A DNA stretch of 41,459 nt from Myxococcota bacterium (lineage in GTDB: Bacteria; Myxococcota_A; UBA9160; JAFDET01), in contig JANQFA010000129.1 of NCBI GenBank assembly GCA_028278065.1, positions 1 to 41,459 of the forward strand, in the 5' to 3' direction. Every line of letters begins with the position of its first letter. The first letter of the stretch is position 1. Made by a program: the position numbers and the translations under genes. This document shows positions 18,101-23,817 of this stretch, one piece after another. Below the pieces are notes generated by a model. That model worked only from the letters and a program-made list of their open reading frames with translations. It did no database searches and was not told where the DNA came from.

Positions 18101-18456
18101 TGGGCGTTGAAGAACTCGTCGACGGAGCGGAAGACGAAGTTGACCGAGACCGCCTGGTTCGCGTAGTCCGCAAGCGAGATCTCGAAGTCCAGCCAGACGG
18201 GCTCGTTCCCGAACGAGTAGGGCGCGTCCACGTCGTCGCCCGACGTGTGGGGCAACGTGCACGACCCGCTCCCCCCACGGCCCATCCGGCCATTGAATCC
18301 GAAGGGGCCGAGAATCGGTCCGAAGAACCACGGCTCGAGTCCTTGGGCGAAGTCGGACCGCCAGAAGATCTCCCCGGTCTGGGAGGACGGCGCGGAGGGG
18401 ACCGCGAGGATCCCCGCTGCCAGGACCAGGGCCGCGGCGCGCGCGGCTACACGCAT
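12166..18456 (-). CDS. Giant secreted metalloprotease with five PASTA repeats and a MYXO-CTERM-like tail
   Basis: 2096 residues. Order: signal peptide (1-27); MAM/jelly-roll-like segment (about 30-125); region with EF-like Asp repeats (DTDRDGLLDVWEVEG, DANGDGTADIAL); zinc protease core with HELGHNIGLRH at 496-506 (metzincin-type HExxHxxGxxH) and Met-turn SLMNYRYH; beta-rich region; thrombospondin type 3 repeat (about 875-915); five PASTA domains (about 919-1259), each opening with VPDxxG-like strands and ending in VSLGP; two or three DUF11-type domains (about 1265-1620) with 'YTLDFANAGN' and 'IQLQIQNTGDEAL'; propeller-like region (about 1650-1950); fibronectin III domain (about 1980-2065); tail RCGLLGGEALLPIALLWRRR. 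The ATG at 18456 overlaps the upstream PEP-CTERM gene by 10 bases, so they are coupled. PASTA usually binds peptidoglycan muropeptides. Presumed to act at or outside the cell surface. Confidence 0.88.
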   Translation of the reverse strand: MRVAARAAALVLAAGILAVPSAPSSQTGEIFWRSDFAQGLEPWFFGPILGPFGFNGRMGRGGSGSCTLPHTSGDDVDAPYSFGNEPVWLDFEISLADYANQAVSVNFVFRSVDEFFNAHEGVFIDDIVIEPLREEPDPLCRPGDSAFRNGAETDAERRWLLTHNTHGDKPGWHPTRRHAASGEWSWWYGNEETGTYEAKGPDGSADPWPSSWDNPPSGQAPGFEDDRCRDAPSAGHLLTPVIELGDDPTLTFKARWSLEGVLPVYDGWFVQVAVDTDRDGLLDVWEVEGIDANGDGTADIALTDLHPVPPDRNHKDLYVEIDCMQDPLHTDCPKAEVLEKATATFAAIPAPHPGWNPDGGDGITLHAFVDDVLPHEDEVTMRPPGPARGCGAPHEPKSRYDQIKDAWFDEGRRCCVHYSLFAHDQPAVLFQGKRVSPVGLARTWGVDSLITWPPTRNPSGQGVLNPPLVLNAAGDPVPAPRSADPHAFDVASTFLHELGHNIGLRHGGFEGANNKPNYLSLMNYRYHAIGPPLEVPDSGGNGDGICDREGVAVPEVCERQLLFSEWDLGSIREAGLVEDPARGLPFPGADRAPGLEITSSCPGGGETPRTALQTTIDEGFDWTCDGTKSWTTVRADTDQSRLLTQLDSDPDANHIDLVFGDFLSFSNSASIQPPFEESLAVLRRFADPIGGDQETPRFELTEGLVGAGGNPAVRLDVFDPPSLRFPGAEVSGIGRIRVSGPNVDPVDAHFAEEPATLHVSLEIESNDGSLPEFEAEIRDVADHLLVVPYPPPVDAGPPTCSLTSVDDSIGEFEAFVFGANVVAEVRPITQQNATLLDSSGDGVAGFVLHLGKDDLGLPASVELELVDELGNVTACTLDPDTATDSDGDGVPDVSDVCPDVDDPGQEDADGDGVGDACLGVLLVDLVGLDRTAAETALGAAGLRVGGVATAHHPTAPLDTVLAQFPATGALLPAGAPVDLVVSSGPLLVPVPDLSGLEREIAEATLSDAQLAVGAVDDANHPTLPLGQVVSQLPLAGALAPQGSAVHFTLSLGPRIIVVPDVGGLPQAGAEAAILASGLTLGTVSTRNDADVPAGDVIEQAPEAGSSVEEGSPVDLVVSLGPLLTVVPDVTGQTLDAARATLAAASLFVSEAVWIHDTAAAELVIGQSLASGTSVAENTNVTLTVSLGTAPPIVVEVATPNLVGLDAASASLALSTATLNVGTVSEVFSDTIPEGDVVDQSPLPSVLLPAGSAVDFSVSLGPEFFAALGLLKDGPATVQRGESFRYTLDFANAGNLAAADALLSDPLPPGLDFVAASAGGVYDAPSRTVSWALGPLAPGAAGTRTVDVRTGCSVVALSNTALIQATGSAGVPSTRVDSTVLPALATPIEVRVETLPERIPLRPGDLVTYRIQLTNPVALDHAGIWLPLVSDPSTVFETLVGDGGGSVAEGPGERFWTWRGDVPASGSVEIVLTARVDDCVSHAVGAIQLPTVNVQGCAGNLGRASDLEAVPFAGLLDARFSAPGLFPTTGGADTVPLGPDDQPAHAGDTIRIQLQIQNTGDEALVGAHAAFALPAGLLPVGDPPFVAPTDGGASWNSPSATISWGGDLAPGETREITVEVTVDPSGECRQELLATGGSAGCDSDLRAEFAVLGVPPAEPDPHLLGLDELQGLWRLRPGVDAAPEPLLCSSNEVLLGLDRGPLGSVFVAGLPTFRFDPALPQLELMGPEFYEAIAGAPPRDVAYDETSDPPSLVFVGAKVWRYHFDSGALETILDDPALGTMSSVKLDPQGRILVLADPGLVRIDPAAGALPLPPGTWETTAADVAFSFDTASLGTRTSDTFTAFDLEDSGRAAAVSETGFFDDFGDPTALPFGFTTLGALTRVDPDVGSLDVVDELIVARSFVTPGPTPPLPGFLDPLLPLTGMTSAAALGGAGELFVASGFPGAIAEIRSGPPVEGTLIVPELESRSTRDMTWIEPAPPCVLPDDLAARAKPGKVDLTWTPLPVAEYDVLRAPASGGPFARIGTTGDGIFVDFEAASGESYDYALDVLCREGDVLRSASVRADVPFAADLRSRCGLLGGEALLPIALLWRRRTKRR

Positions 18457-19253
18457 CGCCTTCGGTCGCGGCGCCCCACCATCAGCCAGGCCCAGGCGAG
18501 GCCGAGCAGGGTCGCCGTCGCGGGCTCGGGAATCAGCCGCGCTCTGCCGGAGTAGGTGATCGTGGTCGGGTTGTCCGGGTCGAGCTGGGTCAGGACGATG
18601 CCGCTGAGCGACTCGCCGGCCTCGGAGATCAGCACGTCGATGCGTGCGCGCGCACCCGGAGCCAGCGTGGGGAAGGCGAAGGAGAGCGCCATCGCGACGT
18701 CGTCGGGGCTTCCGCTCGGGAGCGCGTTGCTGTCGTCGAGCGCGCCCGACAGGAGGTTCGCGAAGAGGTCGCCGAAGACGAAGCCCGGCTCGTCGACCTC
18801 GTGACCCTGCCCGGGCGCAGCGCTGCCCGACACCTCCGCGTGCTCGTTGAAGAAGGTGTTCGTGGTCTCCACCACCTCGGCATCCAGGAAGGAGAGGAAG
18901 ACCAGATCGTCCACGGCGGCTCCCGAGACGTTCTCCAGCTCGTAGGTCAACAGGATGCCACCGCTCCCGTACAGCGCGGCGGAGAAGTCGAAGGCGAGAG
19001 CGGCGGGGAGCGGGTCGATCGAGAGCTGGGCCGCCGTCCCGGCAGCGGGGCCGTTCAGATCCAGGCCGCCCACGGCGACGAAGGCGTCCAGGTCCTGGAC
19101 CTGTCCGCCGCTCCCCAGATTGAAGAGGAAGCCGTTGTCGAGGCCGCTCTCGCCGTTCGGTCCGAAGCCGCCGACGAGGAGGGCGCGGGCCGGGTCCGCC
19201 CCCGCGAGCAGGAGCACGACCGACGCCAGCAGCAGTCGCCGTCTCCGACACAT
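18447..19253 (-). CDS. PEP-CTERM exported protein
   Basis: 268 residues: basic N-terminus and signal peptide (MCRRRRLLLASVVLLLAGAD), an acidic beta-rich body (FNLGSGGQVQDLDAFVAVGG; ITYELENVSG; FAFPTLAPGARARIDVLISE), and the C-terminal sorting tail LIPEPATATLLGLAWAWLMV followed by GRRDRRR. The body resembles other choice-of-anchor or PEP-CTERM proteins with a 'DGGSLTITYTLENV'-type fold. No enzyme motif. Its last 10 bases overlap the start of the giant metalloprotease. The two tails are of different classes, so the proteins probably take different sorting routes from one transcript. Upstream is a 124-base gap to the divergent rhomboid gene. Confidence 0.8.
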   Translation of the reverse strand: MCRRRRLLLASVVLLLAGADPARALLVGGFGPNGESGLDNGFLFNLGSGGQVQDLDAFVAVGGLDLNGPAAGTAAQLSIDPLPAALAFDFSAALYGSGGILLTYELENVSGAAVDDLVFLSFLDAEVVETTNTFFNEHAEVSGSAAPGQGHEVDEPGFVFGDLFANLLSGALDDSNALPSGSPDDVAMALSFAFPTLAPGARARIDVLISEAGESLSGIVLTQLDPDNPTTITYSGRARLIPEPATATLLGLAWAWLMVGRRDRRRCV

Positions 19254-19365
19254 CCCTGATAAGTGGTCGTGGCGGCGCCGAAATGTCGGATGGTTCCCCG
19301 GAGGGGGCGGCCGGCCTCCAGCGGGCCCCGGGCGCCGTCGGCCACCGGATCCGGTCCTTCCGGCC

Positions 19366-19371
19366 TATGCT
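19366..19371 (+). promoter_or_regulatory. -10-like hexamer directly before the rhomboid start, leaderless candidate
   Basis: TATGCT ends 6 bases before the ATG at 19378, so transcription would begin at or within a base or two of the start codon, and no ribosome binding site is present. No -35 match at 17 bases. The same layout occurs before the protease gene at 35554 (TATCCT, 6 bases). Confidence 0.4.
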
Positions 19372-19377
19372 GCGCGC

Positions 19378-20244
19378 ATGGAGGTGCCCATTCGGGTCAC
19401 CGATGCCGAGGCCGTCGCGCGGGAGTGGCTCCTCGCGCTGGCTTCGATGGGCGTGTCGGGCACGGTGCGGCGGGCAGCGGAGGGCTTCGTCCTCTCGGTG
19501 CCGTCCGGCCAGGCCGAGCGGGCGGCCGCGGTGCTCGCGACCTACGAGAGCGAGAATCGTCAGCGCGTGCAGCGCGCGGCGTGGTCCGCGCGGGCCGACG
19601 TGCGGGCGGGGCTCTCGGTCTCGGTGGCCCTGCTCGCCTTCTTCCTCGTCACGGGTCCGCGAGATCCGGCGGTGGTCTGGTTCGAGCGCGGCAGCGCCGA
19701 CGCCGAACGGATCCTGGCGGGCGAGCTCTGGAGGGCGATCACCGCCCTCACGCTCCACGCGGATCTGAATCACGTCCTCTCCAACGCCGTCGCGGGCGCC
19801 CTGTTCGTGAGCGTGGCGTGCGGCGCGCTGGGGGCCGGAGTGGGTCTGGCCCTGATCCTGGTGTCCGGCGCGGGAGGCAACCTGGTCAACGCCCTTCTCC
19901 ACGGCTCGCACCATGTGTCCGTCGGCGCGTCGACGGCGGTGTTCGCGGCCGTGGGCGTGCTCGGGAGCACCGGGTTCGTGCGGCGCCGCAGCGCCGGTCT
20001 GCCCGGCCGGCGCGCCTGGCTGCCGATCGCGGCGGCCTTCGCCCTGCTGGCGATGCTCGGCATGAGCCAGCACACGGACGTCTGGGCCCACTTCTTCGGC
20101 TTCGCGGTCGGATCGATCGCGGCGCTGCCCGTGGCGAAGGCGTCGCGCGCGCCCGCCGCCGCGCCCGTCCAGTGGGCGCTCGGGGGCGCGGCGCTCGCGC
20201 TCCTGCTCGGCTGCTGGATGGCCTCGCTGGGCGCGCCGAGCTGA
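19378..20244 (+). CDS. Rhomboid family intramembrane serine protease
   Basis: 288 residues. Residues 1-75 form a soluble domain (VTDAEAVAREWLLALASMGV onward) similar in position to the cytoplasmic domain of GlpG-type rhomboids. Six or seven membrane segments follow. Motifs: WRAITALTLHADLNHVLSN (His127, Asn131), the catalytic Ser185 in GASTAVFA and the catalytic His238 in WAHFFGF. Ser and His are both present, so it is probably active, cutting within or beside membrane helices. It is divergent from the operon encoding a PEP-CTERM protein and a MYXO-CTERM-like metalloprotease. In some bacteria a rhomboid relative (rhombosortase) processes GlyGly-CTERM tails, so a role in tail processing here is a testable idea, not a finding. 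The stop codon lies in the first copy of a 32-base tandem repeat. Confidence 0.85.
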   Translation: MEVPIRVTDAEAVAREWLLALASMGVSGTVRRAAEGFVLSVPSGQAERAAAVLATYESENRQRVQRAAWSARADVRAGLSVSVALLAFFLVTGPRDPAVVWFERGSADAERILAGELWRAITALTLHADLNHVLSNAVAGALFVSVACGALGAGVGLALILVSGAGGNLVNALLHGSHHVSVGASTAVFAAVGVLGSTGFVRRRSAGLPGRRAWLPIAAAFALLAMLGMSQHTDVWAHFFGFAVGSIAALPVAKASRAPAAAPVQWALGGAALALLLGCWMASLGAPS

Positions 20245-20298
20245 ATCCCCGGCTCTCGGGTAGCGGGCCGAGCCGAATCCCCGGCTCCCGGGTGGCGC
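20235..20298. repeat. Two-copy 32-base tandem repeat with hairpins
   Basis: Copies at 20235-20266 and 20267-20298 match at 28 of 32 positions. Each starts GCCGAG and contains CCCCGGCTC. The first copy covers the rhomboid stop codon. In the second copy CCCGG-CTC-CCGGG makes a 5-base hairpin, so the pair may act as a weak terminator. The rest of the 260-base gap (20245-20504) shows TTGACG at 20413-20418 (possible -35) but no convincing -10. Confidence 0.6.
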
Positions 20299-20504
20299 GC
20301 CGGCGCCGGCCGGAGGCGCAACTGGACGCCGTACGTGCCCGAATCGGAAGCCTTGGCACGCGGGCAAGCGGGCGCTGCCGGCGCCGGGCGGAGGGCGCCG
20401 CGGGGCACGAGGTTGACGGGGCGCGCCAGACGGTGTTCCACTACGGGGTTGCTGTCGTCGCTCCTGTGCCGGGTGCGGATGCTGTGTTGTCTCGAAGGCC
20501 CCCC

Positions 20505-22130
20505 ATGCTCCCGCGAATCACCGAGAGATCGCTGTCGACCCGCGTAGCGGCCGTCCTGCTGCTGACCTGGCTGCCCGCGCAGTCGGCGGCCGATCCGCCC
20601 GAGTTCGATCATCGGGTGGACCGCTTCGAGGTGCAGGGGAATCTCCCGGTCTCCTTCGTCGACGAGTTCGACGACGGCGTCCTCGATTGGACGGTCGATG
20701 CGGGCACGGTCGTGGAGGCGGGCGGCTTTCTCGAGCTGACCAGCCCCGGATCACAGCACGACCTGCGTCCGTTTCGCAACGCAGTGGGCTACCAGAGCGT
20801 CGCGGCCAGCGCGGGTCTGGTCGAGGTGGAGACCGGGCAGGGCGACTTCAGCGCGAGCTCGGTCTGGGTCTCGTCGGCGCCGCACTTCCCCGCGGAGCCG
20901 GACGGGCGACTCTGCATGGCGCTGGTGGCTCCTCTGGTCGACATGGACGGTCTGCCGCTCGAGCTGCCCGGTCGACCCGAGCCCGCTCCCGGTGCCTTCC
21001 ATGTCGAGCGCTGGAACCTCTGTCTCACGAATCTCGCGGACGATCGCGTCGCCTTCCGGCGTGGGCGGCGGCTCGCCGGCCCCGCGCTCTTCTTCGTCCG
21101 CACCCTCACGACCTGCTGCGACGCACCGGGGATCGAGTTCGGCATGCAGGTCCTCGGCAACACGGCGATCGAGCTGGGGGACGTGACGGGCGACATCGTC
21201 CTGCGCCTCTCCTACACGGACGCCGACGACCGGCTGGACGCCTCCTACAGTCTCGACGGCGGGGCGACCTTCGAGGCTCCCTTCGCCCCGGCGACGGTGC
21301 GGCTGACTCGCGCCGGGAGCTTCGATCTCATGGGCGAGCCGCTGCTGGCCGCCAACCCGGCCAGCCAGGCCGAGCAGGACTGCATCAACGCCGCCGGCAA
21401 GGCGGCTCGCCGCGTCGCGGACGCCCAGGCCAAGGAGGTCAGCCTGTGCGTCAACGACGGCGCCAAGGGCAAGCTGTCGACGACCATCGAGGAGTGCACC
21501 ACGAGCGACCGGAAGGGCCGGGTCGCCAAGCAGGAGGAGAAGCTCGACGACGACCTGGAGCGCCGCTGCGGCGAGGGCTCGGCGTTCATCGCGCTGGCCG
21601 ACGCGGCGGGGCTCAAGGACGCCGCGAAGCGCACCGGCCTCGGCGTGGGCCGCATCTTCGGGGAGGACCTCGATGCAGGCGTCATCCCCCGTTCGACCAG
21701 CGTCGTCGACTCGCGCTGCCAGTTCAACGTCGTGAAGGCCGTGGAGAAGTGCCAGGAGGCGATCTGGAAGGAGTACAACGCCTGCCAGAAGGACTCGCTG
21801 CAGGGCAAGAAGATCCGCCAGGCCGCGACGTCCGCAGACGTGGTGGAGGCGTGTCTCGGCTTCGACACCGACCCCTTCCCCGATCCCAAGGAGCGGATCT
21901 TCGACAAGTGTCACCTCGACCTGGAGTCGGTGATCCGCAGGAAGTGCCCGGACCGCGATTCGTTCCCGGGCTGTCCGGGCGCGGTCTTCGTGCGTGACGT
22001 GCAGAGCTGCATCGAGCCGATGATCCACTGCGCGGTGTGCAACGGCATCAACGCGGTGAACGGGTTCTCCCGGGACTGCGACGCCATGGACGACGGCCTG
22101 GCGAACGGGAGCTGCGAGCCGCCTCTCTGA
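20505..22130 (+). CDS. Secreted protein with a Cys-rich C-terminal domain
   Basis: 541 residues. Signal peptide (about 1-29, ending QSAA), a beta-rich N-terminal domain (about 45-275) with FVDEFDDGVLDWTVD near the front and ASYSLDGGATFEAPFAPA at its end, like glycoside-binding jelly-roll modules, and then an acidic, Lys-rich Cys-rich domain (about 285-541). The Cys-rich part begins EQDCINAAGKAARRVADAQ and has about 18 Cys, including CIEPMIHCAVCNG. A helical 'CQ..I.KAG.K....K.K.L..C' form is common in exported proteins of Deltaproteobacteria-like lineages. Function not known. No sorting tail. The start at 20505 matches the signal peptide, but no ribosome binding site is obvious. The upstream frame extension to 19263 is a shadow of the rhomboid gene. 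Confidence 0.75.
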   Translation: MLPRITERSLSTRVAAVLLLTWLPAQSAADPPEFDHRVDRFEVQGNLPVSFVDEFDDGVLDWTVDAGTVVEAGGFLELTSPGSQHDLRPFRNAVGYQSVAASAGLVEVETGQGDFSASSVWVSSAPHFPAEPDGRLCMALVAPLVDMDGLPLELPGRPEPAPGAFHVERWNLCLTNLADDRVAFRRGRRLAGPALFFVRTLTTCCDAPGIEFGMQVLGNTAIELGDVTGDIVLRLSYTDADDRLDASYSLDGGATFEAPFAPATVRLTRAGSFDLMGEPLLAANPASQAEQDCINAAGKAARRVADAQAKEVSLCVNDGAKGKLSTTIEECTTSDRKGRVAKQEEKLDDDLERRCGEGSAFIALADAAGLKDAAKRTGLGVGRIFGEDLDAGVIPRSTSVVDSRCQFNVVKAVEKCQEAIWKEYNACQKDSLQGKKIRQAATSADVVEACLGFDTDPFPDPKERIFDKCHLDLESVIRRKCPDRDSFPGCPGAVFVRDVQSCIEPMIHCAVCNGINAVNGFSRDCDAMDDGLANGSCEPPL

Positions 22131-22172
22131 GTCGTCGGCCCGCGGGAACCCGGCGCCGCTCCGGGCGTCGGC

Positions 22173-23633
22173 TCAGCGGCACTCCAGGTCGAGCTCGGCA
22201 CCCTCGTGGTCCGAGGGCCAGCAGACGGGCAGAGGTGCCGCCCCGCACGGCTCGAAGGGGTTGGGGTCATCGGCGAAGATCCCGGTCGCCGTGCCGTCGC
22301 CGTCCGGGTCGCCGGCGGGCTCGACCGCGCAGCTCCCCGCCGTGGGCGGCACGACGAACGCGAAGTCGATGCGCCGGTCCACGTTGGCGGCGCTGGACTC
22401 GATCTCGAGCACGGTGTCCGAATCCCTGCCGCTGGTGCACCCCGCGCCGCTCGGCGGGTCGCACTCCGCGTGCCCGGCGGCGAGGAAGCTGTCGGTCCAT
22501 CCCCGGCTCACGTAGACGTCGTGGGTGAAGCTCCCGGGCGGGTCGTTGAAGTCGCCGGCCAGGAGCGCGGGCGTCGACACGTCGTGGGTGGCCTCCACGA
22601 AGAGCGCAGTCTGGACCGCCTGGCACTCGCGATTGGTGACGGCCCCGGCCGCGACGCATTCCTGTGGGCACGACCCGCCGCAGGGAGCCGGTCCGCCGTC
22701 GGCTCCCGAGGCGAGGTGGGTGCTGAAGACGTCGAGCGGGCCGAGGGGATGGTCGACACGCACGTGGAGGACGTTGCGGAATCCCAGGTGCAGCGGCACG
22801 ACCTGGGACTCGGCCACCGGGTAGCGCGTCAGCACGATCGAGTCGTCGATGTCGTTGTCCTGGCCCCAGACGAGCCGGTAGTCGAACGGGCACACCGAAT
22901 CGAGCCGGGCCTCGAGCTTCGGGACCATGGGTGACCAGATCTCCTGCAGCGTCACCACGTCGGGGCAGCCCGCATCCGCCAGCCACTGGAAGAGGAGGTC
23001 GATGCGGTCGTCCTGCCTGCAGTTGTCGGGCGAGCAGAAGAGGCCGTGCAGGAGGTTCAGATTGGCGAGGGTCACGTCCTCGGCCGGGCACGCGAACGGT
23101 GCGGGCGCGCGCTGGGCGGTGAAGCGGCGTGCCTCGTTGCGGGTGACCTCGCCGCCGAACGCCGCGCAGTAGCGTGTGTCGGCCGCGCGAAGCGCCACCT
23201 GCAGGGGAAGTCGCTGGGCCTCGGCGCCCAGGTCGCACGGCCAGCCCGCGCCCGCCGCGCGCGCCAGGATCCGGCCCGGCCGCAGGGTGATGCTGCGGAG
23301 GCCCTGGGTCCCCGGGGCCGGGGCCCGGTAGCGCCAGCCGTGCCGCGCTCCGTCGCCGCGGATCGGGGTCCAGGCGGCCGGGTCGAGGGGGATGTCGGCG
23401 AAGCACTGACCGTCCGCCGCGCCCCCCGAGAGGATCAGGCGTGACCCGACGCGGGGATCCGGCAGGGGCGCCGCGATCGCCGGGTCGCGCAGGGTCAGCG
23501 AGACCCGGCGCGATTCGGCCGATACCCCCTGGCGCATGCTGAGACGGCGCCCTTCGCTCGGTACGTCCACGGCCGCCGCAGCGCCGGGCAGCCAGAGAAG
23601 GGTCAGCGTCCAGAGCAGGATCCGTGTCCCCAT
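22173..23633 (-). CDS. Secreted endonuclease/exonuclease/phosphatase-fold enzyme
   Basis: 486 residues. A signal peptide (MGTRILLWTLTLLWLPGAAA) leads into a beta-rich N-terminal domain (about 25-185) with 'RLILSGGAADGQCF', and then a catalytic domain of the endonuclease/exonuclease/phosphatase superfamily: LANLNLLHG (Asn ligand), VVTLQEIW (Glu ligand), FSTHLASG (His), LAGDFND (Asp and Asn), RRIDFAFV and WPSDHEGAEL (terminal Asp-His pair). All key motifs are present. It may be a nuclease, a sphingomyelinase-like or an inositol phosphatase-like enzyme; the substrate cannot be told. Extra Cys (CGGSCPQEC, CDPPSGAGC) fit an extracellular protein. The start at 23633 is preceded by GAGGTG. An upstream ATG at 23678 is less likely. 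It is divergent from the DUF3604 gene. Confidence 0.85.
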   Translation of the reverse strand: MGTRILLWTLTLLWLPGAAAAVDVPSEGRRLSMRQGVSAESRRVSLTLRDPAIAAPLPDPRVGSRLILSGGAADGQCFADIPLDPAAWTPIRGDGARHGWRYRAPAPGTQGLRSITLRPGRILARAAGAGWPCDLGAEAQRLPLQVALRAADTRYCAAFGGEVTRNEARRFTAQRAPAPFACPAEDVTLANLNLLHGLFCSPDNCRQDDRIDLLFQWLADAGCPDVVTLQEIWSPMVPKLEARLDSVCPFDYRLVWGQDNDIDDSIVLTRYPVAESQVVPLHLGFRNVLHVRVDHPLGPLDVFSTHLASGADGGPAPCGGSCPQECVAAGAVTNRECQAVQTALFVEATHDVSTPALLAGDFNDPPGSFTHDVYVSRGWTDSFLAAGHAECDPPSGAGCTSGRDSDTVLEIESSAANVDRRIDFAFVVPPTAGSCAVEPAGDPDGDGTATGIFADDPNPFEPCGAAPLPVCWPSDHEGAELDLECR

Positions 23634-23639
23634 CACCTC

Positions 23640-23668
23640 ATTCCACGATCGCGGAGCGGGTTCGTCAA
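23640..23668 (-). promoter_or_regulatory. Sigma70-like promoter of the EEP gene
   Basis: On the minus strand TTGACG (23668-23663) and TGGAAT (23645-23640) are separated by exactly 17 bases, the best -35/-10 pair seen in the window. GAGGTG and the ATG at 23633 follow directly, so the transcript would start at or near the start codon. A second TTGACG lies on the plus strand at 23726-23731 and could serve the divergent DUF3604 gene. Confidence 0.5.
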
Positions 23669-23817
23669 GCATGGACACGCCGGGCGGCTGTCCCCCAGGG
23701 GGTCAGGTCGAAGCGACGGACCCGGTTGACGCGAACCGTGGCCCGATACCACCATGTCCGCGACTCTCTCCTTCCCCGGTCGCCCCTCCGGGTCGCCGTT
23801 GCTGCCGAGGTGTTGCT

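Noticed and set aside
14078..18331. A 1417-codon minus-strand frame overlapping the metalloprotease in another frame
   Set aside because: Frame-shifted shadow of the same gene, Arg-rich and lacking motifs.
13171..18555. A 1794-codon open frame on the plus strand, antisense to the giant metalloprotease
   Set aside because: It mirrors the real gene in a GC-rich region, has no signal peptide or domain, is Arg/Gly/Ala-rich and its protein looks like random GC-rich translation.
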